A stretch of 33,258 nucleotides of DNA from Pseudoalteromonas sp. TB64 (lineage in GTDB: Bacteria; Pseudomonadota; Gammaproteobacteria; Enterobacterales; Alteromonadaceae): positions 42,914 through 76,171 of the forward strand of contig NZ_AUTQ01000140.1 of NCBI RefSeq assembly GCF_000498095.1, written 5' to 3'. The position numbers and the translations under genes are program-made. Shown here piece by piece: positions 1 through 7,733 of this stretch. The notes beneath the pieces are model-generated. The model saw only the letters and a list, made by a program, of their open reading frames with translations, did no database searches and was not told the DNA's origin. Every line of letters begins with the position of its first letter. Within the stretch, counting starts at the first letter, position 1.

Positions 1-691
1 CGGCTAGAGCAGTTAAATGAACCCCATAATTAAATTTATTGTAAGCTTTTTTATTGAATTCAATTTCAAAATTATTTATTTGTGTGTCTGTATTAAAAAG
101 CTCAAACAAATAGTGGCAGCAACTCAATTGTATAAAAAGATTCCCCGCAGCCAAAGATATGAGGTAAGTGATTACAAAGTATTCTATACCAAAGTTATAC
201 CATTGACCTAAAAATGCAAAAGCAAAAAAGAACGATGCACTAATTATACTTTGCAAGGCAAGTGCACCATAACGCTCTTGGTAACGTAAGACGCCAATAG
301 AAACACTTGTCTGATTAATTAATATATATATTGCAGACCACTTTAGTAATTCAGTGTATTCGACTAAATTAAAGGCTTGGACATAAAAATCAGAAAATAA
401 AACAGCTAAAATGGTGCCAGCTATAGCGCAAAGTAGATCATAACGAAGAGTTAATTTCACTAATTCTTTTTTATCACTTTGTGTATTGAAAAACTTAATT
501 AAGCCTTGCCATGCTTGCGGATTAAAACAGAGGCTCAAAACTAAAATGTATGCTTGTAATAAAGTCACTACCCCAAAAGACTCTATACCAAGCGCTTTTA
601 TAGATATTGCAACAGAAAAGAAATTTAATACTGACGCAGAGAGATTACCACCAAGTAAAACACTTGCCTGCTTAATTAATTTATAAAACAC
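1..691 (-). CDS. Polysaccharide flippase (Wzx/MOP superfamily), N-terminal part
   Basis: The minus strand is open from a GTG at 691 to the window edge, about 230 residues, beginning MFYKLIKQASVLLGGNLSAS. The amphipathic start, then a run of hydrophobic helices with phrases such as LGIESFGVVTLLQAYILVLS, is typical of Wzx-type lipid-linked oligosaccharide flippases of the inner membrane. An in-frame stop lies shortly upstream of the GTG and GAG sits six bases before it, so the start is reasonable. It follows wecA with a 55-base gap on the same strand, so the two are probably co-transcribed. The C-terminal half lies outside the window. A teichoic-acid or O-unit exporter of the same superfamily is possible; the substrate cannot be told from sequence. 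Confidence 0.75.
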   Translation of the reverse strand, partial: MFYKLIKQASVLLGGNLSASVLNFFSVAISIKALGIESFGVVTLLQAYILVLSLCFNPQAWQGLIKFFNTQSDKKELVKLTLRYDLLCAIAGTILAVLFSDFYVQAFNLVEYTELLKWSAIYILINQTSVSIGVLRYQERYGALALQSIISASFFFAFAFLGQWYNFGIEYFVITYLISLAAGNLFIQLSCCHYLFELFNTDTQINNFEIEFNKKAYNKFNYGVHLTALA

Positions 692-746
692 AGTTAACTC
701 AAAAATAAGTGATGGGTTTACGCGGTACTATTATCAGCGTGTGGAT

Positions 747-1829
747 TTATTCTATTTTATTTTTAGATTGTCTTTTTAAAACTCTTACAAAGCGCCTAAT
801 TACAACTGTAAACCTCCATATATTCATCATTATCTGGTTGTATACTATTAAACACAAAATAAAACCATAGAACATAATGTAATCTGGTACATCATAAATT
901 TGAGCAATAATCCCAAAACTTGCTAATAAACTAGCTATAGAGCAAATTACTGCTAACGTCATTTTAGAGCCTAGCCCTAACCTTTGTAATATATGGTGAA
1001 GATGCTCTCGATCCGGCTGGAAAGGCGATTGACCTTTTTTAATTCGTCTAATAATTGTTGATACGGCATCCATGATAGGAATTGCAGCTAGCCATAACGC
1101 GGTTACGGGACTAAAAGCACTAAGCTTGCCTGATTGTGAGCCCTCGAGTAATAGCCAAACCACCGTAAAACCAATAACGGTACTCCCAGCATCGCCCATA
1201 AACACCTTAAAGCGTTGACCTAGTGGTATTCCTAAATTCATTAATATATAAGGTACTATAGCAAACACTATTGCAGTACAAAAAGCAGTAAGTTCTTGCT
1301 GATTATTTAGATAAAATAATATGCCTAAAGAACTAAATGTAATTGTCGCGAGAGCTCCTAACAAACCATCAATACCATCAACCATATTAAAGGCATTTAT
1401 CGCACCAACGACAGCTATAACAGTCATGACATAACCAAAATAAGATAAGTCAACAAGGCTACCGCCAAATATAGCGCCAATGTTATTTAAGACTAAACCA
1501 CCAAAAAACATCATTATCCCAGAAATCACTATCTGTAATAACAAACGTAATCTGAAACTAATATCGTAAAGATCGTCAAGCAACCCAACAAATAATAAAA
1601 TGCTAGCACAGCCTAAATAAAGCATAGAAGATGAAATAGTACCGGGAAATACAAGTAGGTAAGAAAAAACTACTATAAATACAGCTAAACCACCCACAAG
1701 AGGTACTGAACCTGCATGGTGTTTACGAGAGTTAGGCACATCAACTAAATTTATATAAATAGCTACTTTTCTGAAGACAAAAAGGCTCAAAAAAGAGCAT
1801 ATAAACAGTCCTAAGTTATTTGTTATCAC
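747..1829 (-). CDS. wecA: WecA-like undecaprenyl-phosphate sugar-1-phosphate transferase
   Basis: This 360-residue polytopic inner-membrane enzyme belongs to the MraY/WecA/WbpL family, which transfers a sugar-1-phosphate (usually GlcNAc-1-P) from UDP-sugar to undecaprenyl phosphate and so starts O-antigen or capsule assembly. Family motifs are visible: DDLYD at 85-89, NMVDGIDG at 148-155, the MGDAGS loop at 211-216 and DREHLHH at 273-279, which matches the cytoplasmic H-x-H loop of WecA. Length is normal for WecA. It starts at GTG with AAGGAA about seven bases upstream. It precedes a flippase gene on the same strand, consistent with a glycan locus. Sugar specificity is inferred; a WbpL/WbcO-type enzyme using another sugar is an alternative. 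Confidence 0.85.
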   Translation of the reverse strand: MITNNLGLFICSFLSLFVFRKVAIYINLVDVPNSRKHHAGSVPLVGGLAVFIVVFSYLLVFPGTISSSMLYLGCASILLFVGLLDDLYDISFRLRLLLQIVISGIMMFFGGLVLNNIGAIFGGSLVDLSYFGYVMTVIAVVGAINAFNMVDGIDGLLGALATITFSSLGILFYLNNQQELTAFCTAIVFAIVPYILMNLGIPLGQRFKVFMGDAGSTVIGFTVVWLLLEGSQSGKLSAFSPVTALWLAAIPIMDAVSTIIRRIKKGQSPFQPDREHLHHILQRLGLGSKMTLAVICSIASLLASFGIIAQIYDVPDYIMFYGFILCLIVYNQIMMNIWRFTVVIRRFVRVLKRQSKNKIE

Positions 1830-1895
1830 TATTTATTTCCTTTTGAAGCATTAAATATCTGCACATTATATAAAACCCAATAAATAAGCGACAGT

Positions 1896-1901
1896 ATTAT
1901 A
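1896..1901 (-). promoter_or_regulatory. Candidate -10 box for the wecA unit
   Basis: A perfect TATAAT reads on the minus strand here, about 70 bases upstream of the wecA start. The -35 region 17 bases upstream is poor (TTTTTA). A second TATAAT on the same strand at 1865-1870 is an alternative. No JUMPstart or ops (GGCGGTAGC) element is visible. Confidence 0.3.
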
Positions 1902-2484
1902 GTTGATTACGCCACAAATAAAAACTGTACAAAACAACTATTGAAAAAACAAATAAAATCAATAACTTTCAAAAGTTTAAAAGCATAGGAGATAAAAAAT
2001 TTTAACACCTAATTACAATAATGACTAACTTTAACATGCTCACAATTATTAAAATGCTTCAGATTGTCGCTTGTAACAGCCAAAAGTTTACGATTCGAAT
2101 TTTAAAAGCTTTTGTTTATAAAAATTGAAAATTAAAATCATATTTTTTTACATTAATAACTAAAAATATGCTTACTTCAATATATCTATAAACGACTCCC
2201 CTCCAAAATAGAAAAATGATGTAATTCAATTGATTTCAATTAACCATGCCAATATCTCATTTACCACTTAACTAATCCTGAACAAACCTTTTTTGTGACT
2301 TCAAAAGCAGTTCAGTGTATGAAAAGAGTACGAACTTTATCTAATTTAAGAGTAAAATCGTACTTTCTTTTTAAAACGCATGCTAAATCACTCCATATTT
2401 GCCAAAGACTCTATAAGTTTGAAGCTATGAAAATCAAAATGTTATTTCTAAATGTACAATTTAACTTATTGCTACGCGGAAGCA
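1902..2484. other. AT-rich intergenic stretch without a supported gene
   Basis: Very AT-rich sequence between the wecA promoter area and an insertion-sequence remnant. The only open frame of note (plus, 2295-2519, 74 codons) has no ribosome binding site and no recognisable protein character in its first two thirds; its last residues resemble decayed IS3 transposase. I see no RNA gene or strong terminator. Confidence 0.5.
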
Positions 2485-2798
2485 TGAGTATTCACAGCTT
2501 TGTAGGTCGCGGGTTTTAATGACGACACAAACCAATTTAATATTGAACGCATTAGCGTAAATATCAGTAGCAAGGGCATATGCAACACCTTATGAATCAT
2601 TAGGGCATATTTATCAATTCGATATATGAACACTTGACAGAGTCTGAAATAAAAACATCGGTAAGAAGTGCTGGCGATTCGTATGATAATGCGCTTGCAG
2701 AAACCATGAATGCCTTTAAAACCGATCAGAGGAAAGGATTGATCTTAAAATATGTATACGATCGAGCACACAGCACTATAAGGGACAAACTGTTTTAA
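2485..2798 (+). pseudogene. Decayed IS3-family transposase (OrfB) fragment
   Basis: Several frames together recall the middle and end of an IS3-family OrfB integrase core. Around 2485-2519 comes SFVGRGF, then a stop, then MTTQTNLILNALA from 2519; YLSIRY follows near 2608-2625. After an apparent two-base slip come EHLTESEIKTSV and RSAGDSYDNALAETMNAFKTD, ending near 2726. The DSYDNALAET block carries the family's conserved catalytic-glutamate region. The frame then runs to a stop at 2796-2798 without family resemblance. The upstream D-D part, OrfA and terminal inverted repeats are not recognisable, so this is a dead relic. It marks past insertion between the glycan genes and the acyltransferase. 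Confidence 0.7.
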
Positions 2799-3174
2799 TA
2801 ATCAGTCATTATTTTCTTTAATAGGATATGTGCTAACGATAAAATTTAAAGCGTAATACTATGAGAAAATCACAGGGTCAGGTAAAGTAACCCAATTGAT
2901 TCTCCAATGAAACCGCTGCAACTCAATGGTCAAAATAAATTGGTGACATCTTACCGTTTACTATTGAGTAATCATGTATTTAACCTTATGAGTTAATATA
3001 AACATTTACTTTTAAGTTCAACAAATTATAGGTAGCATTATGAGAATACACACCATGATGAACTACCTATTGAGTAAAACTAAAACACAACGATAAAATA
3101 GTTTCCATTGAAATAATAATGAGAAAAAATAACAGTATGCTTCACGCTAAATAATTAACGAATCAAGGATAAGT
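2799..3174. other. Intergenic stretch upstream of the acyltransferase gene
   Basis: No open frame of convincing protein character. A less AT-rich patch near 2870-2960 might be further insertion-sequence debris, but I could not match it to a family. The acyltransferase ribosome binding site AAGGA lies just before 3175. Confidence 0.4.
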
Positions 3175-4260
3175 GTGCAAAAACAAAGATACTATAACTT
3201 AGATGCATTCCGAGGAATCGCAGCACTTTTAGTTTTATTTTTTCATTCACCCTTTTATTACATAGATAAAACGACTTTTATAACTAACAGCGATGTTTTG
3301 GTAGATTTTTTTTTCATATTATCAGGATTCGTCATTACTCACGCCTATAAAGATAAAATTAAAACAGTAAACGCTTTCACTTTTATGCAAAATCGTTTTG
3401 CACGTATATATCCATTGCATATTTTTTTACTTGTAGTGTGGTTAGTATTTATTTTTTTAAAATATATACTTTTTATTCACTTCAACTTAGGTGACACTAG
3501 CCCATTTATAAATAATGATCTTTATTCATTTATTTTAAATTTTTTACTTCTAAATGCGCATGGGCTTGACGATCACCTGTCGTGGAACACGCCATCTTGG
3601 AGCATAGGATCAGAGTTTTATAGTTATTTACTATTTTTTTTAGTGGCAAAAAGTGTGAAAAAGCAACATCTGCTATATTGGGCAATTGTTCTTTTTTTGG
3701 TTGCTTATACTACAATCTATATTTTAAAACCTACAACACTATTAAGAACATTTGATTTAGGTTTTATTCGAGCTATTGGAGGATTCTTCCTTGGCGTTAC
3801 CGTATATCACATAAGGGGAAAAAAAACGTTTAGTGATAACTCTAAGCGAGTAGTTACCACGATAGAACTAGCATTATTAATAGCGGTTTATAGCGCCATA
3901 ACTCTATTAGCAACAAATAAGCTGGGGCAATTAGTTATATTTTTTATCTTCGCAATCACAGTTTATTACTTTTCTTTATCAAATGGTTCCGTTTCATATT
4001 TACTAAAAACTAAAGTAATGCAGTACCTAGGAAAGATTTCTTACTCTATTTACCTTACACATTTCCTCATAATTATTGTTGCTACAAATTTACGGCAGTA
4101 CGTACTACCAACTCATTCATCAACGCCATTTGACACTCCAGCAGCACCATTTATAAATATAGGAATAGCAATACTGACATGTGTAATATCTAGTTTAACT
4201 TATCGCTTCATCGAACAACCCCTACAACAGAAATTAGGAGTCAAAAGAGTAATTAAATAA
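3175..4260 (+). CDS. Acyltransferase 3 family membrane protein (OafA/YrhL type)
   Basis: This 361-residue polytopic protein begins at GTG with AAGGA a few bases upstream. It carries the acyltransferase-3 signature LDAFRGIAALLVLFFH (catalytic-type His near 24), GFVITHAY near 51-58, RFARIYPLH near 74-82, WSIGSEFYSYLLFF mid-protein and YSIYLTHFLII near the end. About ten membrane helices are expected. Members O-acetylate or otherwise acylate surface glycans using cytoplasmic acyl-CoA. No periplasmic SGNH domain is fused, as in many O-antigen acetyltransferases. It stands alone on the plus strand, and its 3' end overlaps the convergent sulfotransferase gene by 27 bases. It probably modifies the same surface polysaccharide as the neighbouring genes; the acceptor is unknown. 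Confidence 0.87.
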   Translation: MQKQRYYNLDAFRGIAALLVLFFHSPFYYIDKTTFITNSDVLVDFFFILSGFVITHAYKDKIKTVNAFTFMQNRFARIYPLHIFLLVVWLVFIFLKYILFIHFNLGDTSPFINNDLYSFILNFLLLNAHGLDDHLSWNTPSWSIGSEFYSYLLFFLVAKSVKKQHLLYWAIVLFLVAYTTIYILKPTTLLRTFDLGFIRAIGGFFLGVTVYHIRGKKTFSDNSKRVVTTIELALLIAVYSAITLLATNKLGQLVIFFIFAITVYYFSLSNGSVSYLLKTKVMQYLGKISYSIYLTHFLIIIVATNLRQYVLPTHSSTPFDTPAAPFINIGIAILTCVISSLTYRFIEQPLQQKLGVKRVIK

Positions 4261-4899
4261 TTCAATATCTTGTGCATAATAACGTGCCACAAATTGCTCT
4301 GTTTTATCACAATAGTAATCGCTATAGTGCTTAGATTTAGGTTGTAAAAAACGTTTAAAGCTCAAGCTCGTTTTATTTTTATGGGGAAGTAAAAGAGGTT
4401 CGTCAGCGATAAAATTACTGACCTTAGCAAAATCTTTCGTTAGTTTCTCAAAACGCCCTATAAAATCAACCATCAACTTTCCCTGCTTGTCACAAACAAA
4501 TTCAGCTTGAGGAATTACATGGCGATATAAATCATCCCCAGTGTAATAATTGTCATCTTTTACAGTTGGAAATTGTTTTAATAAAAAGTCTTTAAATGAG
4601 CAACGATAGGCTCGATATTGATATTCAGATAAAATACGCTCCCACGGGTTACGTACAAAGCTGAACTTATATAGACCATCAAACTCATGCTGCGTAACAT
4701 AACCAAGCTTAATATACTCACTCGCTGTTAAATGAGCTAAGCGAGGCGGACCTAATTTTAACTGTTTATTTTGCTTTAATAAAAAAGCATCTCGTTGATG
4801 CCAACTTAAACCCGCCCGCTTCAAAAATACACTTTCAACACTTTGCCCTGCTACTTTAGGGACATGGACAAACAAACAATTATCAAATTTAGAAATCAT
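4234..4899 (-). CDS. Sulfotransferase family 2 protein (second of two)
   Basis: This 221-residue protein has the two PAPS-binding signatures of the carbohydrate sulfotransferase family. The 5'-phosphosulfate loop reads VHVPKVAGQS at 11-20 and the 3'-phosphate loop SFVRNPWERILSEY at about 80-93, with Arg83 as the expected phosphate contact. There is no signal peptide or membrane helix, so it should act in the cytoplasm on a nucleotide sugar, lipid-linked glycan or protein. It is the last gene of a five-gene minus-strand unit; its start overlaps the end of the flippase gene by 11 bases, implying translational coupling. Its stop lies inside the convergent acyltransferase gene. The sulfate acceptor is unknown. 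Confidence 0.82.
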   Translation of the reverse strand: MISKFDNCLFVHVPKVAGQSVESVFLKRAGLSWHQRDAFLLKQNKQLKLGPPRLAHLTASEYIKLGYVTQHEFDGLYKFSFVRNPWERILSEYQYRAYRCSFKDFLLKQFPTVKDDNYYTGDDLYRHVIPQAEFVCDKQGKLMVDFIGRFEKLTKDFAKVSNFIADEPLLLPHKNKTSLSFKRFLQPKSKHYSDYYCDKTEQFVARYYAQDIELFNYSFDS

Positions 4900-6145
4900 T
4901 GATATTCACCTTAAATACACGCTTATTTACATAATACGAACTTAGTAAATTTTTAGCAGATATACTTATAGCTGTTAATACCGCAGCAGCTACAGCACCA
5001 TAAATAGGAATTGTTAACCAAAGTAGTATTAAAAAAAGTATAGTAATGACTAAATTTTGATATTTATGCAAGCGTTCATGACCTGTCATCAACAAAATAA
5101 CAACCACAGACCCAGTGCTCAAATTAATCCATTGACCAATTGCGAGTATTTTAACGTACATTGCCGCAGCAACATACTCTTGCCCTAGCAATAACAAGAC
5201 AGGCTCTATAAAAATAAATATTAAAAATAAGCCAACACTTGCAAGCAATGTTAAAACCCATCGTGTTTTATTTGCTAACTCTTTTATTTTATAAATGTTA
5301 GCCTGACTACTAAGCTTTGCATAACGAGGAGCACATACTGCATTAACGGCTAGTAATGGATAGCTGAGCAGCATGGCTATTTTAAGCGCAATAGACAAAA
5401 GACCTACTTCAGCTAAATCTGCATATTTAGCCACTAATACGCTAGCAAGCTGTTGCGTTACAATAGCTGATATAGAAATGATAAAAAACCGTTGATTAGC
5501 TCTAAACAAAGTAGTGATAGGTAATTTTTTTAAGCCATTAAACTTTGGTAAGCAGTAATAAAAAGATACGCAATACGTTATAAGTAACGTCAAAGCATAG
5601 CACCACAAAACAATATATATCACATCGACTGGATTGCCTGGCTTAAATATCAGTAAATTCAATAAAATTAAAGTATTACTCATTAAACCTGAAAAAATCA
5701 AACTCAAGCGCGCTTTAAGTAAAGCATTAAGTACAGCAACATTAACTGCCAATAAGCTATTTAAAAGTGCATTAACAGCTATAAAAGGCAACATTACCTC
5801 TAAACCAGTAATATTAAACCAACTTACCAGCGCTTCTAGAAAAAACACAAAAAATAAAATAATAACAAAATTACTTATTATTACAATAGCTATCCCAACG
5901 CCATACAGCCTAGATAAGTTTTCAGCGTTAAACTGTGGTCCAAAACGTAACATTACATTTTCTAAGCCTAACTTAGCAACGCCTCCCATTAATAGCCCTA
6001 AACTTAGTGTTAATGCCAGTAACCCAAATCCTTCAGCGCCAAGTAGACGTGCATATAAGCCATACACAGCTAAACTTAAAGCTGCAGTAAATAACTTAAT
6101 AAAAAAGGCTCCCACTATAAAATTACTAAGCGTTTTAGCAGTCAT
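4889..6145 (-). CDS. Polysaccharide flippase (Wzx-like, MOP superfamily)
   Basis: This 418-residue protein is almost entirely hydrophobic, with about twelve predicted membrane helices. The N-terminal pattern LSNFIVGAFFIKLFTAALSL followed by LYARLLGAEGFGLLALTLSL is typical of Wzx and other oligosaccharide-lipid flippases. It should move an undecaprenyl-linked glycan across the inner membrane. It sits between two sulfotransferase genes and overlaps both by 11 bases, which ties sulfation and flipping into one pathway. No polymerase (Wzy) or ligase is seen in this unit. It is distinct from the partial flippase at the left edge, so the window encodes two. Confidence 0.83.
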   Translation of the reverse strand: MTAKTLSNFIVGAFFIKLFTAALSLAVYGLYARLLGAEGFGLLALTLSLGLLMGGVAKLGLENVMLRFGPQFNAENLSRLYGVGIAIVIISNFVIILFFVFFLEALVSWFNITGLEVMLPFIAVNALLNSLLAVNVAVLNALLKARLSLIFSGLMSNTLILLNLLIFKPGNPVDVIYIVLWCYALTLLITYCVSFYYCLPKFNGLKKLPITTLFRANQRFFIISISAIVTQQLASVLVAKYADLAEVGLLSIALKIAMLLSYPLLAVNAVCAPRYAKLSSQANIYKIKELANKTRWVLTLLASVGLFLIFIFIEPVLLLLGQEYVAAAMYVKILAIGQWINLSTGSVVVILLMTGHERLHKYQNLVITILFLILLWLTIPIYGAVAAAVLTAISISAKNLLSSYYVNKRVFKVNINDF

Positions 6146-6779
6146 TGATAAACTTATATTTAAATAACTGGTAATCAGGCAAATAAAGCTGCTTTACTTT
6201 TTCATAGTGTCTATTTTTTAAAATCGGTATCTTCTCTCCTAATAAAGAGCGATTAGTTTGAATTAGCTGGGTTGGTAGGTTATGTATTTCGGCAAAACTT
6301 GACCAATTTTTTTCCAGTGATTCAAAATATAAAATAGTATCAACATTCATTACACCTCGTTCATACACGTATAAATATTGAGGTTTAAATAATGGCTGTT
6401 CCATAATAAAGTGCATATCGAGTATGTTATCTATAAAGCTTAAAAAATCGGTACTATTATTTTTGATCAATTTAGCTAACACCAAATCTTCTACGGATTT
6501 ATTCCCCCCATTACAACTGTACTGATAAGCTGAAAACAACCTATCTAATGGCTCACGAACAATAGCAAAGGTGTGATACCTACTATAAAAAAAATCATTT
6601 ACTTGCTTGTAATAGCCTGATTCAACATGAAATCGCCCTTTACTATCACCCAGCATTTTCATAATACTCGAGCCCGCATTTTTAGGGATATGTATAAAGA
6701 TACACTTATATTTATGCATATAAGGTTTATAAGGATAAACACAAAAAGGAAGGCGCTTTAAAAGTCTGTTAAATTTCAT
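6135..6779 (-). CDS. Sulfotransferase family 2 protein (first of two)
   Basis: This 214-residue protein carries the family 5'-phosphosulfate loop FIHIPKNAGSS at 28-37 and 3'-phosphate loop FAIVREPLDRLFSAYQYS at about 71-88, with Arg75 in the expected place. It lacks a signal peptide, so it probably uses cytoplasmic PAPS. It is only loosely similar to the partner sulfotransferase two genes downstream outside the two loops, so they likely act at different positions or on different sugars. It follows the glycosyltransferase gene by 21 bases and overlaps the flippase gene by 11 bases. The acceptor could be a lipid-linked oligosaccharide; that is inference from context. Confidence 0.82.
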   Translation of the reverse strand: MKFNRLLKRLPFCVYPYKPYMHKYKCIFIHIPKNAGSSIMKMLGDSKGRFHVESGYYKQVNDFFYSRYHTFAIVREPLDRLFSAYQYSCNGGNKSVEDLVLAKLIKNNSTDFLSFIDNILDMHFIMEQPLFKPQYLYVYERGVMNVDTILYFESLEKNWSSFAEIHNLPTQLIQTNRSLLGEKIPILKNRHYEKVKQLYLPDYQLFKYKFINDC

Positions 6780-6800
6780 AATGTACGCTTAAGGTAAACT

Positions 6801-7703
6801 CTACTGTAACAACTCAAACAAACTACTATCATGGGTCAACAGCGCGTTTAATTGTTTATCGTTTTGTGTTTTATTTTTTTGCCATAGAGATACTTTTTGT
6901 GATCCCCCAACTTGTAAGTATTGTTCATAAGGTAAAGGCTGGTTTACTACCTTTGCTTTATAGCCATTTTTTAATGCCATAAATTTAAACCATATATCAT
7001 CAGCCGTTGGGCATAAAGCCATAAATAAAGACTCGTTACACACAACATCATTAAAGCAACCGTCCGGATATAGTATACCTCCAATCCCCACAGGAAATAT
7101 TAAACTTCCGGCGTCTAATCTAGACACGTCAAACGACCACTGTTGATATGGCTTAACACTATTATTGTGAACTAATATGGCGTGCGCTCGATGACAAACA
7201 ACATCCTTGGGGCTTTTTTTATGCTCTTTGTATAAACGCTCTACATGGTTATAAGGGTAAATAACATCGTCATCAAATGTCATTATTGGCAAACCCAAAT
7301 TTAACCTCAGGGTTGGTATTAACTTCTTATAAGATTTTATATCATCACAAAACCTAAATTCAATCCACTTTTTTAAATTATTTAAATCCTCCGTTAACGC
7401 CTCATCATGAGCTAGCCAAACAATTATTTTTTGTGGTCTCACGCTCTGGTTTAATAAACTAAGCAATGTAATATGTAGTGACGCTATACGTGTGCCATAG
7501 CTAGTTAGCGATACGATGCAGTTAATAATGGGGACTACCGAAGACTTAGTTAAATTAACTCGGTGTAACGCTGTAATATAGTGTTGTGCTATATCAAGCT
7601 GGCTTTCAGCTTGATTCGATATATAACGCTTAGTGTTTAGCGTCCTAAAAACATTTTGTATAAAACCTTTCATAAAACCAATAAACCAATAAACCAAATT
7701 CAA
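6801..7703 (-). CDS. Putative GT-A-fold glycosyltransferase
   Basis: This 300-residue protein has INCIVSLTSYGTRIASLHITL (about 60-80) followed by LLNQSVRPQKIIVWLA, a Rossmann-like opening seen in small bacterial glycosyltransferases. It then has FDDDV at about 143-147, which fits the DxD metal/nucleotide-sugar site of the GT-A fold. A later stretch, CHRAHAILV to GIGGILYPDG and PTADDIWFKFMALKNG, resembles the acceptor half of the same proteins. A hydrophobic N-terminus (about 1-20) may tether it to the membrane. It lies 30 bases downstream of the TPR-SET gene and 21 bases upstream of a sulfotransferase gene. Donor and acceptor sugars are unknown. Confidence 0.72.
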   Translation of the reverse strand: MNLVYWFIGFMKGFIQNVFRTLNTKRYISNQAESQLDIAQHYITALHRVNLTKSSVVPIINCIVSLTSYGTRIASLHITLLSLLNQSVRPQKIIVWLAHDEALTEDLNNLKKWIEFRFCDDIKSYKKLIPTLRLNLGLPIMTFDDDVIYPYNHVERLYKEHKKSPKDVVCHRAHAILVHNNSVKPYQQWSFDVSRLDAGSLIFPVGIGGILYPDGCFNDVVCNESLFMALCPTADDIWFKFMALKNGYKAKVVNQPLPYEQYLQVGGSQKVSLWQKNKTQNDKQLNALLTHDSSLFELLQ

Positions 7704-7733
7704 AAGAACACTAGGCAGTGTACTTTTAACAAA

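Noticed and set aside
2295..2519. 74-codon plus-strand open frame
   Set aside because: No ribosome binding site and no protein-like pattern in most of its length; the last part seems to be decayed transposase.
5634..6167. 177-codon plus-strand open frame
   Set aside because: It is antisense to the flippase; the Lys/Ile/Ser/Asn-rich translation has no domain character and reflects the AT-rich hydrophobic codons opposite.
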